The translations under genes and the position numbers were made by a program. The notes under the pieces were generated by a model. The model saw only the letters and a list, made by a program, of their open reading frames with translations. It did no database searches and was not told the origin of the DNA. DNA of 64,000 nucleotides, from NCBI RefSeq assembly GCF_003347605.1, contig NZ_QDFZ01000011.1:62001-126000 (forward strand), written 5' to 3'. This document shows positions 53,649 through 60,191 of this stretch, in pieces; the first letter of the stretch is position 1; every line of letters starts with the position of its first letter. Source of the DNA: Chryseobacterium sp. KLBC 52 (GTDB taxonomy: Bacteria; Bacteroidota; Bacteroidia; Flavobacteriales; Weeksellaceae).

Positions 53649-55331
53649 TTATTGAGTGATTTCGTCTGTTACACAGCCTTCTGCGGCTGACGATACGGTT
53701 AATGCATATTTATAAAGCAATCCTTTCTGTACTTTAAGTGAAGGCTTTTGCCATCCTTTCTTTCTTCTTTCTATTTCTTCTTCTGAAACTTTAAGCTGTA
53801 TGGTATTGTTGACAGCATCAATTTCAATCAGGTCATCATCATTAACAAAAGCGATCAGACCTCCTTCGTGAGCTTCGGGAGTGATGTGTCCTACTACAAA
53901 ACCATGAGTTCCTCCGCTAAACCTTCCGTCTGTAATCAAGGCAACACTACTTCCAAGGCCAGCTCCGATCAACGCACTGGTGGGTTTCAGCATTTCAGGC
54001 ATTCCGGGAGCTCCCTTCGGACCTTCATGACGGATGACAATGACATCACCATGTTGTACGGTTCCATCCTGAATTCCTCTGATCAGATTTTTTTCACCAT
54101 CAAATACACGGGCTTTGCCTACGAAACGTTCGCCTTCTTTTCCTGTAATTTTGGCTACACTTCCTTTTTCAGCAAGATTTCCGTATAATATTCTCAGGTG
54201 CCCTGTCTCTTTTACAGGTTCTGATAATGGCTTAATGATTTTTTGAGTCGTAAAATCCAGATCGGGGACATTTTCTAAATTCTCTGCTACTGTCTTTCCG
54301 GTTACCGTTAAGCAGTCACCGTGTAATAATCCATGGTTCAAAAGGTATTTCATTACTGATGGTATTCCTCCGTGCTCATACAGATCCTGCATCAGGTATT
54401 TCCCGCTTGGTTTTAAATCTGCCAGCACCGGAGTTTTATCGCTCATCTTCTGGAAATCATCCTGAGTAAGGGGAACTCCCACACTTTTTGCCATGGCTAT
54501 AAAATGCAGAACGGCATTGGTACTTCCTCCGAGAATAACAATCATTCGCAACGCATTTTCAAAAGCTTTACGAGTCATGATATCCGAAGGTTTAATGTCT
54601 TTTTCCAGTAATACTTTCAGATATTTCCCTGCTTCCAGGCATTCTTCCTGTTTTTCTTTGCTTAAAGCGGGATTGGAAGAAGAATACGGAAGGCTCATTC
54701 CTAATGCTTCTATGGCAGAAGCCATTGTATTGGCGGTATACATTCCACCACATGCCCCTGCTCCGGGACAGGAATTTTTCACAACTCCATCGAAATCTTC
54801 TTCTGTGATTTCTCCTGCAATCTTTTTCCCTAATGCTTCAAAAGCAGAAACAATATTAAGCTGTTCACCTTTATAGCAGCCGGGAGCAATTGTTCCTCCG
54901 TACACCATGATGGATGGTCTGTTCAGCCTTCCCATCGCGATGATGGTTCCGGGCATATTTTTGTCACAACCAGGCAATGCGATCAATCCGTCATAGTATT
55001 GTGCTCCACAGATGGCTTCGATACTGTCTGCAATTACATCACGGCTTACCAGAGAATAGCGCATTCCATCTGTTCCGTTGCTCATTCCGTCACTTACTCC
55101 GATGGTGTTAAAAATCAATCCGGCTAATCCGTGGTTCCATGTTCCTTTTTTTACTACCTGAGCCAGATCATTCAAATGCATATTACAAGTGTTCCCGTCA
55201 TAGCCCATGCTGGCAATTCCGACCTGAGCCTTATGCATATCTTCTTCTGTAAATCCTATCCCGTACAACATGGCTTTGGCTGCGGGCTGTTCGCTATTTT
55301 GCGTGAATGTTTTTGAATATTTATTTAACAT
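53649..55331 (-). CDS. ilvD: Dihydroxy-acid dehydratase
   Basis: 560 aa. It dehydrates dihydroxy acids to the 2-keto acids of Val and Ile using an Fe-S cluster and Mg2+. Cluster cysteines are in [17 protein letters not shown] and [17 protein letters not shown]. The C-terminal [18 protein letters not shown] carries the catalytic Ser region. The 180-bp gap to ilvE is AT-rich; a TAGTTTTG box on the minus strand at 55396-55403 might be an internal promoter, but it has no TTG partner. The ilvB gene follows 4 bp later. Confidence 0.96.
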   Translation of the reverse strand: MLNKYSKTFTQNSEQPAAKAMLYGIGFTEEDMHKAQVGIASMGYDGNTCNMHLNDLAQVVKKGTWNHGLAGLIFNTIGVSDGMSNGTDGMRYSLVSRDVIADSIEAICGAQYYDGLIALPGCDKNMPGTIIAMGRLNRPSIMVYGGTIAPGCYKGEQLNIVSAFEALGKKIAGEITEEDFDGVVKNSCPGAGACGGMYTANTMASAIEALGMSLPYSSSNPALSKEKQEECLEAGKYLKVLLEKDIKPSDIMTRKAFENALRMIVILGGSTNAVLHFIAMAKSVGVPLTQDDFQKMSDKTPVLADLKPSGKYLMQDLYEHGGIPSVMKYLLNHGLLHGDCLTVTGKTVAENLENVPDLDFTTQKIIKPLSEPVKETGHLRILYGNLAEKGSVAKITGKEGERFVGKARVFDGEKNLIRGIQDGTVQHGDVIVIRHEGPKGAPGMPEMLKPTSALIGAGLGSSVALITDGRFSGGTHGFVVGHITPEAHEGGLIAFVNDDDLIEIDAVNNTIQLKVSEEEIERRKKGWQKPSLKVQKGLLYKYALTVSSAAEGCVTDEITQ

Positions 55332-55511
55332 ACTTTTCCTACATTTTCTATTCTTTTTCTCTTCTTCAAATAGAGTTCTTTACTAAATTTTGATCCAAAA
55401 CTACATTTTGTAATATTCTTTTCATTTTCATTTTTTCTAAAAACTACAATATTCAATTATTAAGAAAATAGATTCATTGAATTGATAATCAAATATTTAA
55501 ATTCATAATAT

Positions 55512-56384
55512 TTACAATGACAGAACTCTTACTAATTTTAAATATGCCTGTTGTACTCTCCCGCTTGCAGTATTTTTCCAGTCTTTCGTAAAAGGAATAT
55601 CATCGAGTGAATCCAAGGCAACAATTTCTGCTGCCGTACCACAGAAAAAGCCTGCATCTGCACCCCTCATTTCCTCAGGTTTAAAAAAGGTTTCTTTTAC
55701 AGGAATGTCAAGCTCATCGCAGATCTCCATAACGGTTTGTCTTGTGATTCCCGGAAGGATACTTCCTTTAGCCGGAGTGTATAAAACCCCGTCTTTTTCA
55801 TAGAACACGTTAGCTCCCGAGCTCTCAGCAACATTTCCGTTTTCATCCAGAACCAGCGCTTCATCATATCCTTTGTCTTTGGCATCCTGGCAGGCCAATA
55901 TAGAGTTTACATAATGTCCTCCTACTTTGGCTTCCACCTTGAAAGCCTTAGGATTAGGACGCTGAAAAGGGGAAGTCATAATTTTCATTTTATCTGCCAG
56001 ATAGCCGTTATTCCATTCCCAGGCAAGCAATGACAGATAAGATTTTTGTCCTTTTGAGAGTGACATATTGGGTGAACATGTGACCAACGGACGGATATAA
56101 GCATCTGTAAACCCATTACGATCCAGAAGTTCATAGGTAAGTTCTGTAAGCTGATTTACGGAATAATCGAAAGGAATATGCATGAGTTCTGCTGATCTTT
56201 TCAGTCTTTCGTAGTGTTCTTTTGCTTTAAAAATTTGAGTTCCACGATCTGTGCTGTAGGATTTAATTCCTTCAAAAACAGAATACCCATAGTGAAGAGA
56301 TTGTCCATACAGATCTGTTCCGGCATCTTTCGCTTTCATAAATTTTCCGTCAAAATAGATGGTCGTGTCGTCGTTGTAATACAT
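55512..56384 (-). CDS. ilvE: Branched-chain amino-acid aminotransferase
   Basis: 290 aa. A class IV PLP transaminase doing the last step of Ile, Val and Leu synthesis. The PLP lysine is in KVGGHYVNSILACQDAKDKGYDEALVLDENGNVAESSGANVF, with the FFCGTAAEI phosphate-binding motif near the C-terminus. It is the first structural gene of ilvE-D-B-N-C-A. The 322 nt between the promoter and its ATG carry two consecutive attenuators (leader peptides at 56623-56706 and 56482-56538), so its expression should respond to charging of Ile, Val and possibly Leu tRNAs. Confidence 0.95.
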   Translation of the reverse strand: MYYNDDTTIYFDGKFMKAKDAGTDLYGQSLHYGYSVFEGIKSYSTDRGTQIFKAKEHYERLKRSAELMHIPFDYSVNQLTELTYELLDRNGFTDAYIRPLVTCSPNMSLSKGQKSYLSLLAWEWNNGYLADKMKIMTSPFQRPNPKAFKVEAKVGGHYVNSILACQDAKDKGYDEALVLDENGNVAESSGANVFYEKDGVLYTPAKGSILPGITRQTVMEICDELDIPVKETFFKPEEMRGADAGFFCGTAAEIVALDSLDDIPFTKDWKNTASGRVQQAYLKLVRVLSL

Positions 56385-56420
56385 GTTATAGGGGTTTAAA
56401 AAAAATTAACAAATGGGAAT

Positions 56421-56450
56421 AAAAAAAGCCCTCTCACACTGTGAGAGGGC
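56421..56450 (-). terminator. ilv attenuator 2: terminator hairpin
   Basis: On the minus strand, gccctctcac pairs with gtgagagggc around the 3-nt loop agt, followed by seven T. It lies 32 nt downstream of the stop of leader peptide 2 and 37 nt before the ilvE ATG. Its 5' arm can instead pair with the antiterminator arm at 56477-56487. Confidence 0.88.
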
Positions 56451-56476
56451 TCAATATATGTACAGTCATACATCTT

Positions 56477-56487
56477 CCTTCTCACAG
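56477..56487 (-). promoter_or_regulatory. ilv attenuator 2: antiterminator arm
   Basis: ctgtgagaagg covers the last codon and the TGA stop of leader peptide 2. It can pair with cctctcacag (56439-56448), the 5' arm of terminator 2, giving ten pairs with one bulged A. A ribosome at the stop codon would mask it and allow the terminator to form. Confidence 0.75.
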
Positions 56488-56538
56488 ACGCAAGGGAATA
56501 ATAATGACGATAATAATTACTGATAATAACTGATACAT
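56482..56538 (-). CDS. ilv leader peptide 2 (18 aa, Ile/Val/Leu-rich)
   Basis: MYQLLSVIIIVIIIPLRL, 18 codons with six Ile, two Val and four Leu. Eight consecutive codons (7-14) are only Ile or Val. It starts about 20 nt downstream of the T-run of terminator 1, so it is reached only by polymerases that pass attenuator 1. Its stop overlaps the antiterminator arm of attenuator 2. The layout is that of a ribosome-stalling control peptide for a branched-chain operon. The start codon has no Shine-Dalgarno, as usual in this phylum. Predicted, not homologous to an annotated protein. Confidence 0.78.
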   Translation of the reverse strand: MYQLLSVIIIVIIIPLRL

Positions 56539-56558
56539 ATTCTTATACTATAAAAAAT

Positions 56559-56596
56559 TAAAAACAAAAAAACCGTTTCATAATTTGAAACGGTTT
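56559..56596 (-). terminator. ilv attenuator 1: terminator hairpin
   Basis: On the minus strand, aaaccgtttca pairs with tgaaacggttt (11 bp, loop aatta), followed by an interrupted T-run through 56559. It starts 27 nt after the stop of leader peptide 1. Confidence 0.88.
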
Positions 56597-56622
56597 TATA
56601 TATAATTTAAATTAAAATCTAT

Positions 56623-56706
56623 TTAAAATGCCGTTTCCTTACTGTTGTTAATGACAACAGCAATAATAGAAATGACAATAATATTTTTCTGATTCGTAAA
56701 ATTCAT
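56623..56706 (-). CDS. ilv leader peptide 1 (27 aa, Ile/Val-rich)
   Basis: 27 codons starting MNFTNQKN, with the control block IIVISIIAVVI (codons 9-19: six Ile, three Val) and the tail NNSKETAF. ATG lies 4 nt after the TACATTTG promoter box, so translation is probably from a nearly leaderless mRNA. Codons 23-26 contain gaaacgg (56631-56637), the antiterminator arm. A 7-bp hairpin (ctgttgt / acaacag, 56642-56660) just before it may act as a pause or competing structure. A ribosome stalled on codons 9-19 leaves the arm free; one reaching the stop covers it. Confidence 0.82.
   Translation of the reverse strand: MNFTNQKNIIVISIIAVVINNSKETAF
56631..56637 (-). promoter_or_regulatory. ilv attenuator 1: antiterminator arm
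   Basis: gaaacgg in the 3' end of leader 1 duplicates the 3' arm of terminator 1 and can pair with its 5' arm ccgtttc (56587-56593), preventing the terminator. The 7-bp core is short, but it is exactly positioned 12 nt after the last Ile codon. Confidence 0.72.
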
Positions 56707-56710
56707 ACTG

Positions 56711-56740
56711 CAAATGTATAAACTTTTTAATTACTCACAA
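56711..56740 (-). promoter_or_regulatory. Promoter of the ilv operon
   Basis: TTG (56738-56740), 19 nt, TACATTTG (56711-56718): a full match to the TTG / TAnnTTTG consensus at standard spacing. It begins only 17 bp after the folP stop, and there is no terminator between folP and this promoter. Confidence 0.82.
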
Positions 56741-56756
56741 GTTTTTTTTGCACTTT

Positions 56757-57623
56757 TTATTTTTTTCGTAAAAAATGGTTCAGTGTTTCCTTTGCTTCAG
56801 CCACATCATGAACCCTTAAAATCTTTGCCCCCTGTTCCAACACTTCCCTATGAAGTTTTTGTGTTTCCTCATTGATATCCAGCGGTGATTTTCCAAGAGG
56901 TTTGTAGATAAATGACTTTCTGGAAATACCTATTAAAAGAGGAAATTTTCCAAATCCCAGATATTCAACTTCATGGATCATTTTCATCTGATCTTCTACT
57001 GTTTTTCCGAAGCCAAAACCAGGATCAAGAATGATATCATTTACTCCTTTTTCTAAAAGTTCTTTTGTTTTTTTTGCAAAATACTGGTTCACTTCCAGTG
57101 TAATATCTTCAAACTTTATTTTATGATGCATGGTCTCGTAGGAAGGGTTTACATGCATCAGAATGTAAGGCAGCCTCGTTTCAGCAGCTGTATCAAACAT
57201 TTCTGCATCATATTGACCGCCAGAAATATCATTGATCAGATCAATTCCTTCATTAAATCCAAATTTCACTGTTTCTGCATAAAAAGTATCCAGGGAAATC
57301 AAGGCTTCCGGAAATTCTTTTTTGATCAGAGAAATAAGATTTCCAATTCTGTTTATTTCTTCTTTCGCACTTAAAAATTCTGCATTGGGACGTGTAGACT
57401 GAGGACCAATATCCAGTATTTCTGCTCCTTCCTTCAACAGTTTTCCGGCGTGGTTCAACGCTGATTTTTCATTATTGAATTTTCCGCCGTCAGAGAAAGA
57501 ATCCGGTGTCATATTGAGGATTCCCATGATTTTTGGAGTGTCCAGTTGTACTAAACGGCCGTTGCAATTGATTGAGTAGGTTGGAGGGTTTGAGTGTGGG
57601 AGCGTTGGAGAGTTGGAGAGCAT
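56757..57623 (-). CDS. folP: Dihydropteroate synthase
   Basis: 288 aa. It condenses p-aminobenzoate with the pterin pyrophosphate in folate synthesis. Conserved loops: MGILNMTPDSFSDGG, ILDIGPQSTRPNAE, ISLDTFYAE, INDISGGQYD, ILDPGFGFGKT, GISRKSFI, RVHDVAEAKE. The recognisable family sequence begins about residue 17 (YSINCNGRLVQL). The first 15-16 residues (MLSNSPTLPHSNPPT) are translated from an agttggagag/ggagggtt-type low-complexity repeat. No other in-frame start exists before the conserved core, so ATG 57623 in the repeat is probably used. Same strand as the ilv operon just downstream. Confidence 0.94.
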   Translation of the reverse strand: MLSNSPTLPHSNPPTYSINCNGRLVQLDTPKIMGILNMTPDSFSDGGKFNNEKSALNHAGKLLKEGAEILDIGPQSTRPNAEFLSAKEEINRIGNLISLIKKEFPEALISLDTFYAETVKFGFNEGIDLINDISGGQYDAEMFDTAAETRLPYILMHVNPSYETMHHKIKFEDITLEVNQYFAKKTKELLEKGVNDIILDPGFGFGKTVEDQMKMIHEVEYLGFGKFPLLIGISRKSFIYKPLGKSPLDINEETQKLHREVLEQGAKILRVHDVAEAKETLNHFLRKK

Positions 57624-57660
57624 GAGTTGGATGATGATTGATGAATGATAATTGATGAAT
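57585..57660. repeat. Low-complexity repeat overlapping the folP start
   Basis: A G-rich gttggagag-type stretch passes into gatgaatgataattgatgaatgac. It covers the first 13 codons of folP and its immediate upstream region. The rest of the 382-bp gap to the DUF1599 gene holds tgaatgatgaataataag words and the CT-rich repeat at 57774. Confidence 0.7.
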
Positions 57661-57773
57661 GACTTCTGTAGTGCAAAATTAGTGATTTATGAGTTTTTAA
57701 TGAGAAGAAATTAGAAATTATAGGCTGGAAGATATTAATTATGAATGATGAATAATAAGTTATGAGTTTAATT

Positions 57774-57950
57774 CCTACACTTTCAAACTCTACTACCTCA
57801 AATCTCCTTATCCCAAACCCAAAATGTTCCCACTCTCTCCCCCTAAAACCCTCTTACTCTAAAACTCTAAAACCCAACAACTCGAAACCCGAAACTCTAA
57901 AACTCTCTCACCCTCAAACCCTCAAACCCTCAGATCCACAAACTCAGCTC
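57774..57950. repeat. CT-rich, strand-asymmetric low-complexity repeat
   Basis: On the plus strand almost no G: repeated aaactctaaaactct, aaacccgaaactctaaaac and ccctcaaaccctc words. It looks superficially telomere-like. A 97-codon plus-strand frame (57762-58055) crosses it and encodes only Ser/Pro/Lys/Thr-rich sequence, so it is not a gene. Confidence 0.8.
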
Positions 57951-58005
57951 ATCAAATTCAAAAATCTAAAACCGAATTCGTATATTTGGAAGATTAAGAA
58001 AATTT

Positions 58006-58572
58006 ATGCTAAAAACATCAGTACAGTTCGAGAAAGTTATCAGTCAGTGCCGTGATCTTTTCGGTAAAAAATTACAGGATTATGGTGCAGCATGGAGGGT
58101 TTTGAGACCGAGCTCCATTACGGATCAGATTTATATCAAAGTCAACAGAATCCGTACGCTGCAAATGACTGATAAAAAAATGGTGGATGAAAGTGAAGAA
58201 GATGAATTTATCGCCATTGTGAACTATTCTATCATTGGACTTATTCAGTTAGAGAAAGGTCTTTCCAATGATTTCAATGAAAACAAAGAAGAAATTTTAG
58301 GTCTTTATGACCAATATGCCAATGAAGCAAAGGCTTTGATGGAAAGAAAAAACCATGATTATGGCGAGGCATGGAGAGATATGAGAATCTCTTCGATTAC
58401 AGATCTTATTTATCAGAAAGTACTGAGAACCAAGCAAATTGAGGATAACCAGGGACAAACTATCGTTTCGGAAGGTCTCGATGCCAATTATTTCGATATG
58501 CTGAATTATGCAGTCTTCTGCCTGATCAAATTCTCAGAAAAAGAAAATCAATTCGAACCCAAAAATATTTAA
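58006..58572 (+). CDS. DUF1599 protein (nucleotide-modification-associated domain 1)
   Basis: 188 aa made of two tandem copies of the domain: LFGKKLQDYGAAWRVLRPSSITDQIYIKVNRIRTLQ and LMERKNHDYGEAWRDMRISSITDLIYQKVLRTKQIE. The shared DYGxAWR..R.SSITD.IY.KV motif is the DUF1599/Nmad1 signature. The family is widely conserved in Bacteroidota near tpiA and DoxX-like genes. The domain has been linked by comparative genomics to nucleotide or base modification; no activity is established. A TATATTTG -7 box lies at 57981-57988, 17 nt before the ATG. The MauE-like gene starts 1 bp after its stop. Confidence 0.88.
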   Translation: MLKTSVQFEKVISQCRDLFGKKLQDYGAAWRVLRPSSITDQIYIKVNRIRTLQMTDKKMVDESEEDEFIAIVNYSIIGLIQLEKGLSNDFNENKEEILGLYDQYANEAKALMERKNHDYGEAWRDMRISSITDLIYQKVLRTKQIEDNQGQTIVSEGLDANYFDMLNYAVFCLIKFSEKENQFEPKNI

Positions 58573-58573
58573 T

Positions 58574-59683
58574 ATGCTCAAAGGTTTATTACGCTTTATT
58601 ATTGCTGTTATTTTTATCCTTTCAGGCTTTGTAAAAGCCGTGGATCTGGTAGGTTTTTCTTTCAAAATGGAAGAATATTTCGCACCTCCGGTTTTCAACA
58701 TGCCATTTTTAGAAAAGTTTGCCCTGTTATTCTCCATTATTGTAGTGGTACTGGAGCTTTTCTTAGGATTTATGCTGCTGCTTAAATTAAAGCTTAAATT
58801 TACCTTATCCCTATTAATTGCGCTTTGTATTTTCTTTGGATTCCTTACATTTTATTCCGCGTATTTCAATGTGGTAACAGATTGTGGATGCTTTGGAGAT
58901 GCTATCAAATTCACTCCCTGGCAGAGCTTCTTAAAAGATGTTGTACTGCTGATAGGATTGATTATCCTGTTTATCCTTTATAGAAAAGATTTCCGTAAAA
59001 AAGATGAATATGGAGTTACTCCGAAAGAATCTTCCAACACATTCAAATATATCCTTTTAACAGTCTTTTCGTTGGGAATGATTTATGTTATGGCTCAAGG
59101 AATTATGCATGAACCGATCATCGATTTCCGTGATTATAAAATAGGAACAGACATTAAGGCTGAAAAAGCAAAAATTGATAAAAATCCTTCAGAATATAAA
59201 ACTTTCTACACGCTGAAAAATCAGAAGACAGGAGCTGTTGTAAAAGTAAACCAGGATGATTATATCAAAAAAACAGAATACTGGGCAGAAGGCTCTCCAT
59301 GGAAAATTGAAGATGGAAAGAATGAATCTGTCCTGATAAAAGAAGGCTATAAATCTGAAATTGTAAAGTTCAAGATTGAAGATCCTACAGGAATGGAAGT
59401 TACCCAGGAAATCATCAACGCGCCTAAAGCTGTTCTGATTTTCTCTTATCATCCAAAAGATGTTCCTGCAGACCTGCTTCAAAAAGTGGAAGCGAAAGTA
59501 AATACACAGAAAGGTGCCCTTATCTACGGAATTTCTACAGAGCCTAATACTTTTAAAACCATCAAAAATGTACTGATGGACGGAACTGCTATCAAAACAA
59601 TAGCGAGAAGCAACCCATTTGTACTGATTCTTGAAAACGGAAAAATTGTAGACAAACAGCCTGCAAAGGACTACGTTGATTAA
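58574..59683 (+). CDS. MauE/DoxX-like membrane protein with C-terminal soluble domain
   Basis: 369 aa. Residues 1 to about 140 are four membrane helices with the DoxX/MauE signature (GLLRFIIAVIFILSGFVKAVDLVGFSFKMEEYF) and the redox-type TDCGCFGDAIKFTPWQSFLKDVVLL (CxC at the end of TM3). A fifth helix follows near 160. The C-terminal 200 residues are soluble, with a thioredoxin-like outline (IIDFRDYKIGTDI, KAVLIFSYHPKDVPADLLQKVEAKVN, PFVLILENGKIVDKQPAKDY) but no CxxC in that domain. Predicted redox-linked inner-membrane protein. It follows DUF1599 after one base, so it is translationally coupled. Confidence 0.82.
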   Translation: MLKGLLRFIIAVIFILSGFVKAVDLVGFSFKMEEYFAPPVFNMPFLEKFALLFSIIVVVLELFLGFMLLLKLKLKFTLSLLIALCIFFGFLTFYSAYFNVVTDCGCFGDAIKFTPWQSFLKDVVLLIGLIILFILYRKDFRKKDEYGVTPKESSNTFKYILLTVFSLGMIYVMAQGIMHEPIIDFRDYKIGTDIKAEKAKIDKNPSEYKTFYTLKNQKTGAVVKVNQDDYIKKTEYWAEGSPWKIEDGKNESVLIKEGYKSEIVKFKIEDPTGMEVTQEIINAPKAVLIFSYHPKDVPADLLQKVEAKVNTQKGALIYGISTEPNTFKTIKNVLMDGTAIKTIARSNPFVLILENGKIVDKQPAKDYVD

Positions 59684-59739
59684 TTATAAATGATGAATGA
59701 TGAATTATAAATGATATGTTACGACAGATATTTGTATGC

Positions 59740-59781
59740 AATTATCAATTATCAATTATCAATTATCAATTATCAATTATC
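59740..59781. repeat. Heptamer tandem repeat (aattatc)6
   Basis: Six perfect copies of aattatc just upstream of the TerB-like gene. Same unit length as the attcatc array at 19816. Confidence 0.9.
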
Positions 59782-59816
59782 AAATTTAAACACTAAACTT
59801 AAACATACAACAACTC

Positions 59817-60164
59817 ATGCAAAAATCAAATAAATCAATCGCCGGTTATCATTTACTTATGATCCTTTCTTCTGTAGACGGAGAATTTGCTCCTGAGGAA
59901 GGAATGCTGGTGCAGCAATACATGGCGGATGAATTTCCTTTCAGAATGAATCTTGACAATGAACTTGAAACCCTGGCTCTTTTGCAGCCTGAGGAATGGA
60001 AAGATCATTTTGAATTCCATGCAAGATGTTTCCACGAAGATTCTACAGAGGAAGAGCGTGTGAAATTTGTTCAGTTTGCAAAATCACTGATCAAAGCTGA
60101 CAATAAAGTAACGGAAGAGGAGCATACGTTCTACGTTCTGTTGAAAAACCTTTGGGGACTATAG
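59817..60164 (+). CDS. TerB-like small helical protein
   Basis: 115 aa, acidic and all-helical. LLMILSSVDGEFAPEEGMLVQQYM and FAKSLIKADNKVTEEEHTFYVLLKNLW match the TerB fold, with the acidic Dx(D/N)G(x)FxxEE-like loop that binds divalent metal in tellurite-resistance proteins. It stands alone, without other ter genes, so a housekeeping role is more likely than tellurite resistance. It starts 35 bp after a heptamer repeat array and is followed 27 bp later by the oligopeptidase gene. Confidence 0.78.
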   Translation: MQKSNKSIAGYHLLMILSSVDGEFAPEEGMLVQQYMADEFPFRMNLDNELETLALLQPEEWKDHFEFHARCFHEDSTEEERVKFVQFAKSLIKADNKVTEEEHTFYVLLKNLWGL

Positions 60165-60191
60165 CATAAGAAAAGATCCAAACCAAAAAAC

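Noticed and set aside
55332..55511. Third leader peptide or attenuator before ilvD
   Set aside because: A 20-codon frame with several Val/Leu/Ile codons exists on the minus strand, but no hairpin with a T-run follows it and no antiterminator can be drawn.
56385..56756. Metabolite riboswitch or T-box in the ilv leader
   Set aside because: No T-box core or known riboswitch elements are seen; both hairpins are explained by leader-peptide attenuation.
57762..58055. Plus-strand 97-codon Ser/Pro/Lys-rich frame
   Set aside because: It is translated from the CT-rich low-complexity repeat and overlaps the real DUF1599 start in another frame.
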